Shown here: positions 1-5,758 of the stretch, piece by piece
Position numbering within the stretch: position 1 is the first letter of the stretch
Layout: each line of letters begins with the position of its first letter
Source: Gemmatimonadota bacterium
Lineage (GTDB): Bacteria; Gemmatimonadota; Gemmatimonadetes; Longimicrobiales; Gaopeijiaceae
Reading direction: 5' to 3'
NCBI GenBank assembly: GCA_030550695.1
Contig: JAUQOX010000119.1
Coordinates: forward strand, 1 to 8,339
Length of the DNA stretch: 8,339 nucleotides
Position numbers and translations under genes: made by a program
Notes under the pieces: model-generated
The model's database searches: none
What the model was told of the DNA's origin: nothing
Seen by the model: the letters and a program-made list of their open reading frames with translations, nothing else

Positions 1-2
1 AA

Positions 3-188
3 GGGGGTAGGGAGCGGAGAAAGGACGGGGCCTGTCAGGTTGGAGGTGACGGGAGCCGCAGGTCAACACCCGACCGGCGGCTCTCTTTCTTTTCCAAGGG
101 GTTGTCGGGGGGAGCCTTCTGGGCTGAAGAAGCTGGACGGCTGCCCCCGGTTTCGTCGGCCGAACCTGTAGGGGGGCATCTCTCGTGA
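3..188 (+). CDS. Possible 3' end of an unrecognised upstream gene (partial)
   Basis: This frame is open from the left edge of the window to a TGA at 186-188. That stop overlaps the GTG start of the next gene as GTGA, the same kind of junction used at 4619-4622 and 8158-8161 further down. Third codon positions are mostly G or C, as in the neighbouring genes. The roughly 61 visible residues are rich in Gly, Arg and Ser, with no membrane segment and no motif I recognise. A competing frame, 1 to 171, is also open and equally featureless, so the region could instead be non-coding leader. Only the overlap geometry favours this reading; no function is proposed. Confidence 0.3.
   Translation, partial: GGRERRKDGACQVGGDGSRRSTPDRRLSFFSKGLSGGAFWAEEAGRLPPVSSAEPVGGHLS
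170..176 (+). promoter_or_regulatory. Ribosome binding site for the membrane protein gene
   Basis: The run AGGGGGG lies eight bases before the GTG at 185. It is the main reason for choosing that GTG over the in-frame ATG at 215, which has no comparable purine run upstream. Confidence 0.5.
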
Positions 189-1603
189 CAGCCTGGACTC
201 GTCGCTCGGTGCCCATGGCGACGGCCCGCCCTCCGGGCCCCTTCGGTCGCCCCCGCGGTGCCGTGGCTGCCAGGGCGCCCCGGTGGGGCCCCAGATGGTT
301 GGATCTGACGCTTCTCGGTGGGGCCGTCCTGGCTCTCGGAGGCCTCTTCTCTCTCTTCACCCTTCCGGAACACGAAGCCTTGGCCGCCATGTTGGTCTTG
401 GCCGGGGGGGTAGGCGCCCTGGCGCTCGTTTTCCCCCGGCTGGTCATCCCGAATGACCGGGCCTTCATGCTGAAGGTGGTGGTGGCGGGGCTGTTGATCC
501 GCTTGGGCCTGGCCGTTCTGGCCCATGCCCACCTGCCGGTGGGCTTCTTTGCACCGGACCAATACACGTTTCAGGATGTGGGGTGGCGCACCCTTCGCTT
601 CCTGCGGGGAGAGGGCCCGGCCCCCTGGCAGATCCGGGACACGCTGGAGGTGGGGTATTACTATTGGAACGCCATACTTTTCGCCCTGTTCGGGTTTGCA
701 CCTTTGGCCCCAAAGCTGATCAATGCTTTCTTGGGCGTCGCGGTGGGCATGATGGGGTACCGGATGGCTGGAGAACTCCTGGGGCGACAGCCTGCCCGTA
801 CGGCGGCGGTTCTGATCACCTTCTTCCCCTCTCTGGTCCTCTGGTCCACGCAAAACCTCAGGGACACGCCGACGGTCTTCCTGCTCATGTTTTTGTTTTG
901 GCAGGTATTCCGCCTTCGCACCCGGGTGACGGGGAGCGGTATTCTGGGCGTTCTGGTGTCGTTGAGCCTTTTGGCCCTGCTGCGGGACTATCTTGCCGTG
1001 GTGGTGGCGGTCACCCTCATCGGATCTGTCCTCATCTCTCCTGCGCGGAAGCTCCACACCAACATCTTCATTGGCCTGGTCCTTTTCACTTTCGGCGTGC
1101 TGGCCAACCAGCGGTTCGGCCTGGCTACCGAAACTCTCGAGTCGGCGAGCTTCGAGTCGTTGACCCGTCAGCGGGAAGCACTGGCGACCGGGGGGTCTGC
1201 TTTCGGCACCGGCTTTGATACCTCGACTCCGCAAGGAAGTCTGCTGTATCTTCCCCGGGGGCTCGTCTATTTCCTCTTTGCTCCTTTTCCCTGGATGGTA
1301 GGGAGTCGCCTCAGTCTCATGGCGTTGCCGGAAATGCTGGTCTGGTACGCCCTCATTCCCATGGTGATCGGGGGCGCGCGGTACCTTCTCCGAAGGAAGT
1401 TCTTCGAAGTTCTCCCCATGCTTTTCTTCTTGACCGTCACCTCCGCCGTCTATGCCCTGGTGGAGGGCAACGCCGGCACTGCCTATCGGCATCGGGCCCA
1501 GGTCTTGGTATTTTTCCTGCTGATGGCATCGGGAGGATTGAGCCTTTGGCGGACAAGGCGAAAGTCGCAGGTAACGACTAGATCCTCTGTGCTCAGACTC
1601 TGA
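185..1603 (+). CDS. Polytopic membrane protein, GT-C-like glycosyltransferase or polysaccharide polymerase
   Basis: Predicted 472-residue integral membrane protein that probably transfers or polymerises sugar units from a polyprenyl-linked donor on the outer face of the cytoplasmic membrane. After a basic, Pro/Arg-rich cytosolic N-terminus (residues 1-38) there are about 11-12 hydrophobic segments: near 41-60, 67-88, 95-115, 160-198, 207-222, 228-243, 253-283, 293-308, 354-372, 382-400, 405-427 and 437-455. The first large loop has acidic residues (PDQYTFQD, 124-131), as in GT-C enzymes. The segments FFPSLVLWSTQNLRD (213-227) and GNAGTAYRHRAQ (428-439) resemble sequences in membrane proteins of exopolysaccharide clusters often annotated as family 39 glycosyltransferases. 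An extracytoplasmic loop at 310-352 is predicted. A Wzy-type polymerase is the main alternative; sequence alone does not separate the two. Start: GTG with a good ribosome binding site; ATG 215 is possible. It is followed by a 45-base gap with no terminator-like hairpin. Confidence 0.72.
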   Translation: MTAWTRRSVPMATARPPGPFGRPRGAVAARAPRWGPRWLDLTLLGGAVLALGGLFSLFTLPEHEALAAMLVLAGGVGALALVFPRLVIPNDRAFMLKVVVAGLLIRLGLAVLAHAHLPVGFFAPDQYTFQDVGWRTLRFLRGEGPAPWQIRDTLEVGYYYWNAILFALFGFAPLAPKLINAFLGVAVGMMGYRMAGELLGRQPARTAAVLITFFPSLVLWSTQNLRDTPTVFLLMFLFWQVFRLRTRVTGSGILGVLVSLSLLALLRDYLAVVVAVTLIGSVLISPARKLHTNIFIGLVLFTFGVLANQRFGLATETLESASFESLTRQREALATGGSAFGTGFDTSTPQGSLLYLPRGLVYFLFAPFPWMVGSRLSLMALPEMLVWYALIPMVIGGARYLLRRKFFEVLPMLFFLTVTSAVYALVEGNAGTAYRHRAQVLVFFLLMASGGLSLWRTRRKSQVTTRSSVLRL

Positions 1604-1634
1604 CCAGATCTCGAGCCAGACGACAAGCGTTGGC

Positions 1635-1643
1635 GGAAGAGAG
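1635..1643 (+). promoter_or_regulatory. Ribosome binding site for the dehydratase gene
   Basis: The purine run GGAAGAGAG ends five bases before the GTG at 1649 and supports that start. The 45-base gap before this gene holds nothing else I can recognise: no clear -35/-10 pair and no hairpin followed by T residues. Confidence 0.55.
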
Positions 1644-1648
1644 ATCCC

Positions 1649-2902
1649 GTGAGCTCGCGCCTCTTCTATCCTATTCTAGATGATCTGACGGAGAAGATTC
1701 TACCCCGGCCGGAAGGCGAATTGTTTCTCACCGACTTTTGGGAGCGCCAAGCAGAGTTCGCTGACAAAATCCACGGTTCGCGAGTGCTGGTTACGGGCGG
1801 CGCAGGCTCCATCGGTTCTGCAACTCTCCGTTGTATTCTCTCTTTCGGACCCGAGGCTCTTCACGTTATCGATCAGAATGAAAACGACCTTGCGGAACTG
1901 GTCCGCAGTATCAGGAACCAGGGGCCAGCCTTTCCGAGGGTTGATCTCCGCTTTCTGCCGTTGGATTTCGGTTCCTCCTGTTGCTACCGGTTTCTCAGAG
2001 GCCAGAAACCCTACCACTTCGTGTTGCACTTTGCAGCAGTAAAGCATGTGCGGTCGGAGAAGGATGTGGCATCTGTCCTGCACATGCTGGATACCAATGT
2101 GCTCAAGAGCGCCAGGCTTCTCAGGTGGTTGGATGAAGTCTCGCCGGATGCCAGAGTCTTCTATGTCTCTACGGACAAGGCGGCGGACCCCGCAAGCTTT
2201 ATGGGTGCTAGCAAGCGGCTGATGGAACAGGTGCTTTTTTCTGCGGACATCTCCGATACGGCTAGAGCCCGCTCGACGTCGGTGCGATTCGCCAATGTTG
2301 CTTTTTCCCGAGGAAGCCTCCTGGAATCGTTCCTTTTCCGCTTGGCCCGCCGGCAGCCTCTGGCGGTACCGAGGGGCGTGCGGCGCTTCTTCCTGGGTCA
2401 GAGGGAGGCTGCACGTCTGTGCATGTTGGCAGCCTTCTGCGTCCCTCCGGGGGTCTTGGCGGCTCCTCGTCTCGAGGCGAGCCTCTACGAAGTAGAGTTG
2501 GTGGAGCTTGCCCGAAGGCTTCTGGAGGTTTTGGGCTATCAGGCGAAACTCATTGAGGAGGGGGAAGAGGTCGAAGGAGGAGCTGAAGATTGGATGGCTC
2601 GGATGAGAGAGGGAGCCTATCCGGTATACCTTACGTCCCCAGACACATCCGGAGAGAAAGAACGGGAGATCCTCTTCGGGGCAAGGGAAGCGGTACGCGA
2701 GTTGGGCTATCGAGATCTCATGGAGGTGTTGAGTCCTCTCTGCTTGCCTGGAGCCCTCGCGTCTTTTCTTGGGCGACTGGAGGATTGGATGCGCACGCCC
2801 GAAGTAGTTTTGACCAAGGAAATGATTGCTGAGGAGGTGAGAAAGGTGGTACCGGAGTTCGAGCATCGGGAAACGGGAAGGAATCTCGACGAGCAAAGGT
2901 AG
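1649..2902 (+). CDS. Nucleotide-sugar 4,6-dehydratase, CapD/Polysacc_synt_2 family (SDR)
   Basis: Soluble 417-residue extended short-chain dehydrogenase. It probably removes water from a nucleotide-activated N-acetylhexosamine, such as UDP-GlcNAc, to give a 4-keto-6-deoxy sugar in the cytoplasm. Visible motifs: NAD(P)-binding TGGAGSIGS (49-57), the acidic LHVIDQNEND after the second strand (71-80), HFAAVKHV (127-134), the active-site segment STDKAADP (174-181) followed by MGASK (185-189), and VRFANVAFSRGS (212-223). Met185 stands where most SDR enzymes have the catalytic Tyr; WbpM/CapD-type dehydratases share this Ser-Met-Lys arrangement. There is no N-terminal membrane domain, unlike full-length WbpM. 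The C-terminal part carries TSGEKERE (333-340) and ends VPEFEHRETGRNLDE, a tail I associate with a stand-alone ~400-residue subgroup in exopolysaccharide clusters, so the length is normal. The gene's first half looks somewhat less GC-rich than the preceding gene. It lies 15 bases before the nucleotidyltransferase. Substrate nucleotide and stereochemistry are not determined by the sequence. Confidence 0.85.
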   Translation: MSSRLFYPILDDLTEKILPRPEGELFLTDFWERQAEFADKIHGSRVLVTGGAGSIGSATLRCILSFGPEALHVIDQNENDLAELVRSIRNQGPAFPRVDLRFLPLDFGSSCCYRFLRGQKPYHFVLHFAAVKHVRSEKDVASVLHMLDTNVLKSARLLRWLDEVSPDARVFYVSTDKAADPASFMGASKRLMEQVLFSADISDTARARSTSVRFANVAFSRGSLLESFLFRLARRQPLAVPRGVRRFFLGQREAARLCMLAAFCVPPGVLAAPRLEASLYEVELVELARRLLEVLGYQAKLIEEGEEVEGGAEDWMARMREGAYPVYLTSPDTSGEKEREILFGAREAVRELGYRDLMEVLSPLCLPGALASFLGRLEDWMRTPEVVLTKEMIAEEVRKVVPEFEHRETGRNLDEQR

Positions 2903-2917
2903 CGGCTGGGATCGCAA

Positions 2918-3670
2918 ATGGGCTTTCGCGCCGTAGTGCTTGCAGGTGGCCGAGGGACACGGCTGGCGCCCTTCACCCGGGTTCTGCCGAAGCCGCTCTT
3001 GCCTGTAGGAGAGCGTCCCATCTTGGACTTGTTGCTGGGCAAGCTGGCTCGGGAGGGCTGTGAGCGGGTGACCTTGTCGGTGGGTTACCTTGGGCACCTC
3101 ATTGAAGCGTACTGCGGAAGAGGGGAACGGTGGGGCATTACGGTGGACTATGTCCGAGAAGAGGAGCCTCTGGGTACGGTCGGGGCGTTGGCCTTGATGG
3201 AGGATCCACCCGAGGAACCTTTCCTGGTGTTGAACGGGGACATCCTGACGGACTTTTCCTTTCCGAGCATCTTCGACGTCCATGAAGCGAGCGGCGCATG
3301 CCTCACCATCGCGGCGTATCGTCGGAGAGTCAGGGAAGAACTGGGGGTCTTAGAGGTAGACCGCGATGGCGTCCTGGTCGGCTACCATGAGAAACCGGAG
3401 CGAGAGTACCTCGTGAGCATGGGCGTTTACTGCATGAGCGCGGAGTGCATCGGGTTCATTCGGGTCGGAGAGCGTCTGGACTTCCCTGACCTGGTAGGGA
3501 GGCTCCTGGCAGCGGGGCGACGGATCCAGACCATGATCCACGATGGAGACTGGTTGGATCTCGGTCGTTACGACGATTTCTTCCGGGCCAACGAGGAGTG
3601 GCCCGACCAAGAGGGATTTGGGTTCCGCTCGACGGGGATGAGAATAGCCGGTGACCAAGCTTCGACCTGA
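2918..3670 (+). CDS. Sugar-1-phosphate nucleotidyltransferase (NTP_transferase family)
   Basis: 250-residue cytoplasmic enzyme that joins a sugar 1-phosphate to an NTP, releasing pyrophosphate and giving a nucleotide sugar. The nucleotide-binding signature LAGGRGTRL (8-16) continues to PKPLLPVG (24-31) with the expected Lys25. PLGTVGAL (84-91), the metal-binding NGDILTD (106-112), EKP (158-160), MGVY (168-171) and the C-terminal DWLDLGRYDDFFRAN (211-225) are all in family order. There is no C-terminal beta-helix acyltransferase domain as in GlmU and no N-terminal CBS pair as in the GlcN-1-P guanylyltransferase of legionaminic acid synthesis. It most resembles short enzymes of the MurU/ManC-like/LegF-core type; base and sugar specificity cannot be read by eye. 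The ATG start is 15 bases after the dehydratase stop with only a weak ribosome binding site (GCTGGGA), suggesting coupling to upstream translation. The 3' end overlaps the epimerase gene by 20 bases. Confidence 0.88.
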   Translation: MGFRAVVLAGGRGTRLAPFTRVLPKPLLPVGERPILDLLLGKLAREGCERVTLSVGYLGHLIEAYCGRGERWGITVDYVREEEPLGTVGALALMEDPPEEPFLVLNGDILTDFSFPSIFDVHEASGACLTIAAYRRRVREELGVLEVDRDGVLVGYHEKPEREYLVSMGVYCMSAECIGFIRVGERLDFPDLVGRLLAAGRRIQTMIHDGDWLDLGRYDDFFRANEEWPDQEGFGFRSTGMRIAGDQAST

Positions 3671-4622
3671 GAGACTGGATTTCCCTGCCCGCCCAGCAAG
3701 TTACGGCACTTCTCTTGGGCTTTACTATCAAGATTTTTCAGCGGCCATCACCTTGGTGGAAAGTGGTTTTCACGGAACGAGAGACGAAAGGGGAATACCG
3801 CTCGTACGATACGGCGAGCAGGGTCTGCACTATAACCCCATCACCATAGCCCAATATGGTCTGGCCAACCTCGATGCGGTCATGCTGGGCGAAGACAGCA
3901 GGCGCGCCCTTGCCACTGATCTTTTGGATTGGTTGGTTGGCTCACTGGAACGGCAGTCGGGGGGAGGGGGCCTATGGCGGATGCCGTTTCGTGACCCCAA
4001 GTACGTATGGCTCGATCGCGGTTGGGTATCGGCATTGGCGCAGGGGCAGGGGATTTCTGCCTTGCTGAGGGGGTACGAGCTATTCGGCAGGGAACAGTAT
4101 TTTGCGGCTGCTGGAGAGGCTTACCAAGGCCTACATTCCGGGCGTGTATCTCCGCCGTTGCTGCGGGAAGCTGCGAACGGCACCCTCTGGTACGAGGAGT
4201 ATCCCGCCGAGCGGCCGCTCCACGTGTTGAACGGCCATGTCTACGCCATGCTGGGGGTCTTGGACTGGGCCAGGGTGACGGGGGACCCCAGGGCTTTTGC
4301 AAGGTGGGAAGCCGCCGTTTCGGCGGTGCGCTCGACGTTGGCATCGTTCGACACCGGCTACTGGTCCGTTTACGATCTCCGCTTCCGAGAGCTCGCAAGC
4401 CTACACTATCACAAGAACATCCATCTGCCTCTGCTTGAGGTGGTGGGGAGCCTCACGGGAGATCCATACTTTGATGAGGTGGCTCGGCGGTGGCGCTCCT
4501 ACTTGGGGAGCCCCAGGTGCCGCATCCAAAGGTGGGTGGTTCTTCGTCTGGCCCACCGGATCCGACGGATTGGCCACGGGAGGGGTGTTCCGGACGGCTC
4601 AAACAAGGGAGTGCAATCATGA
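3651..4622 (+). CDS. D-glucuronyl C5-epimerase homologue (GLCE C-terminal domain)
   Basis: 323-residue protein matching, by recalled motifs, the C-terminal catalytic domain of heparan sulfate glucuronyl C5-epimerase, which inverts C5 of glucuronate residues within a glycan chain to give iduronate. Conserved blocks in family order: YNPITIAQYGL (61-71), GWVSALAQGQGISALLRGY (124-142), LWYEEYP (179-185), HVLNGHVYAMLGVLDW (191-206), DTGYWSVYDLR (234-244), LHYHKNIHL (251-259) and RRWRSYLG (279-286). The EEYP acidic pair and the tyrosine of the YH...H block correspond to regions holding catalytic residues in the eukaryotic enzyme. There is no signal peptide or membrane segment, so action in the cytoplasm, for example on a lipid-linked oligosaccharide, is inferred. 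It is about half the length of animal GLCE and lacks most of its N-terminal region. The Gly-rich stretch at 104-107 comes from G tracts near 3959-3970. Start: GTG inside the end of the nucleotidyltransferase gene; no in-frame ATG occurs before the first conserved block. Its stop overlaps the next start as ATGA. Confidence 0.82.
   Translation: MTKLRPERLDFPARPASYGTSLGLYYQDFSAAITLVESGFHGTRDERGIPLVRYGEQGLHYNPITIAQYGLANLDAVMLGEDSRRALATDLLDWLVGSLERQSGGGGLWRMPFRDPKYVWLDRGWVSALAQGQGISALLRGYELFGREQYFAAAGEAYQGLHSGRVSPPLLREAANGTLWYEEYPAERPLHVLNGHVYAMLGVLDWARVTGDPRAFARWEAAVSAVRSTLASFDTGYWSVYDLRFRELASLHYHKNIHLPLLEVVGSLTGDPYFDEVARRWRSYLGSPRCRIQRWVVLRLAHRIRRIGHGRGVPDGSNKGVQS
4605..4611 (+). promoter_or_regulatory. 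Ribosome binding site fixing the aminotransferase start
   Basis: AAGGGAG lies seven bases before the ATG at 4619. Together with the ATGA overlap, it selects this start over an in-frame ATG at 4490 deep inside the epimerase gene, which would add 43 non-family residues. Confidence 0.6.
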
Positions 4623-5749
4623 AATGGCGCATTCCTCTCTCGGATGTGCATCTGGGAGCCGAAGAGGCAACGGCGCTTCAGCGGGTTCTCCAGAGCGGTT
4701 GGCTGACCCTTGGACCGGAGGTTCGGAGCTTCGAGACGGAATGGGCACAATTCCTGGAGGTTGCCGATGCCGTGGCCGTTTCGAGCGGGACGGCGGCCCT
4801 TCATCTGGCCAGCCTAGCGCTCGGAGTAGGTCCGGGAAGTGAAGTGATCGTGCCGACCCTCAGTTTTGTGGCCACCGCCAATGCCGTGGTCCTGGCGGGG
4901 GGCAGACCGATTTTCGTGGATGTGCGGAGTGAGGATGACCTGACCATGGATCCCGAGGAGGTGGAGGCGGCGATCACCTCCCGTACGGTGGGGGTGGTGG
5001 TGATGCATTATGGGGGCTACCCCTGTGACATGGATGCCCTGAAGAGGATCTGCGACCAGCATGGGCTGTTCCTCATGGAAGATGCAGCCCATGCCCCTGG
5101 CGCAAAGTGGGGAGAGCGATTTTTGGGGAGCATCGGCGGGGCCGGTTGTTTCAGTTTTTTCGGCAACAAGAACCTGACCACCGGGGAGGGAGGGATGGTG
5201 GTGGCGCCCGCCCCCGAGATCTTGGAGCGTGTTCGTCTGCTCCGTTCCCACGGTATGACCTCCCTCAGTTGGGAGCGTGCAAGTGGCCACGCATGGGACT
5301 ATGAAGTACTGGGGGTAGGCTTCAACTATCGTCTGACTGAGCTCGCTGCGGCTCTCGGACGGGTGCAACTTCGCAAACTGGAGATCAACAACCGGCGTCG
5401 AGTGGAACTGCTGAAGAAGTACCGCACGGATCTTTCCGCAATTCCAGAAGTGAAAATGCCATTTGGGGAGAAGGAGGGGGTCGGTCACCTGTGTGTGATC
5501 GTCGTCGAGGAAGAAGGTGCGCGGGACGGCTTGCGACGCCATCTCGCCGAGCGTGGCATCCAGACGAGCCTTCACTACCCTCCCATCCATCTGTTCAAGT
5601 TCTACCAAGAGACGTTTGGAACCAGAAGGGGCGACCACCCGAAGGCAGAAGACCTTCACCGCAGGCTGATCACCTTGCCCCTGTACCCTACCTTGCGGGA
5701 AGAGCAGGTCGAGGAAATCGTGGAAAGCATCGCGCACTATTTTCGGTGA
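4619..5749 (+). CDS. DegT/DnrJ/EryC1/StrS-family sugar aminotransferase
   Basis: 376-residue PLP-dependent enzyme that transfers an amino group, usually from glutamate, to a keto group of a nucleotide sugar in the cytoplasm. The N-terminal IPLSDVHLGAEE followed by SGWLTLGPEVRSFE (26-39) is standard for the family. SSGTAALHLA (55-64) binds cofactor phosphate, VPTLSFVATANAV (78-90) and EDAAHAPGA (154-162, Asp155 for the pyridine nitrogen) follow, and CFSFFGNKNLTTGEGG (177-192) contains the Schiff-base lysine, Lys184. RSHGM and NYRLTELAAALG are the usual later blocks. Length is typical. The expected substrate is the 4-keto-6-deoxy sugar from the dehydratase encoded at 1649-2902, giving a 4-amino-4,6-dideoxy sugar; a 3-keto substrate is possible. 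The start is ATG in an ATGA overlap with the epimerase stop. The gap to the next gene is nine bases. Confidence 0.92.
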   Translation: MKWRIPLSDVHLGAEEATALQRVLQSGWLTLGPEVRSFETEWAQFLEVADAVAVSSGTAALHLASLALGVGPGSEVIVPTLSFVATANAVVLAGGRPIFVDVRSEDDLTMDPEEVEAAITSRTVGVVVMHYGGYPCDMDALKRICDQHGLFLMEDAAHAPGAKWGERFLGSIGGAGCFSFFGNKNLTTGEGGMVVAPAPEILERVRLLRSHGMTSLSWERASGHAWDYEVLGVGFNYRLTELAAALGRVQLRKLEINNRRRVELLKKYRTDLSAIPEVKMPFGEKEGVGHLCVIVVEEEGARDGLRRHLAERGIQTSLHYPPIHLFKFYQETFGTRRGDHPKAEDLHRRLITLPLYPTLREEQVEEIVESIAHYFR

Positions 5750-5758
5750 GGGGCAGGA

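Noticed and set aside
35..1492. 485-codon open frame on the - strand opposite the membrane protein gene
   Set aside because: It is codon-aligned with the + strand gene, so it only reflects the absence of TTA, CTA and TCA codons in that gene. Its product is rich in Gln, His, Arg, Glu and Pro with no recognisable domain, as expected for the complement of a hydrophobic protein.
1604..1648. Possible promoter or terminator in the 45-base gap between the first two complete genes
   Set aside because: I see no stable hairpin followed by T residues and no convincing -35/-10 pair; only the ribosome binding site is supported.
1700..3283. 527-codon open frame on the - strand spanning the dehydratase and nucleotidyltransferase genes
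   Set aside because: Again codon-aligned with both genes and explained by their avoidance of TTA, CTA and TCA. It runs through two well-supported genes and has no motif.
4490..4618. Longer N-terminus for the aminotransferase starting at 4490
   Set aside because: The extra 43 residues are low-complexity and not family-like. The ATG at 4619 has a ribosome binding site and an ATGA overlap, and matches the usual family N-terminus.
4814..5737. 307-codon open frame on the - strand opposite the aminotransferase
   Set aside because: Codon-aligned shadow of a confidently identified gene; the product has no family features.
1649..5749. Legionaminic or pseudaminic acid (sialic acid-like) pathway
   Set aside because: Dehydratase and aminotransferase fit, but no NeuB-like synthase, NeuC-like hydrolase or CMP-sugar synthetase is in the window, and the nucleotidyltransferase lacks the CBS domains of known LegF/PtmE proteins. 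Kept only as an analogy.
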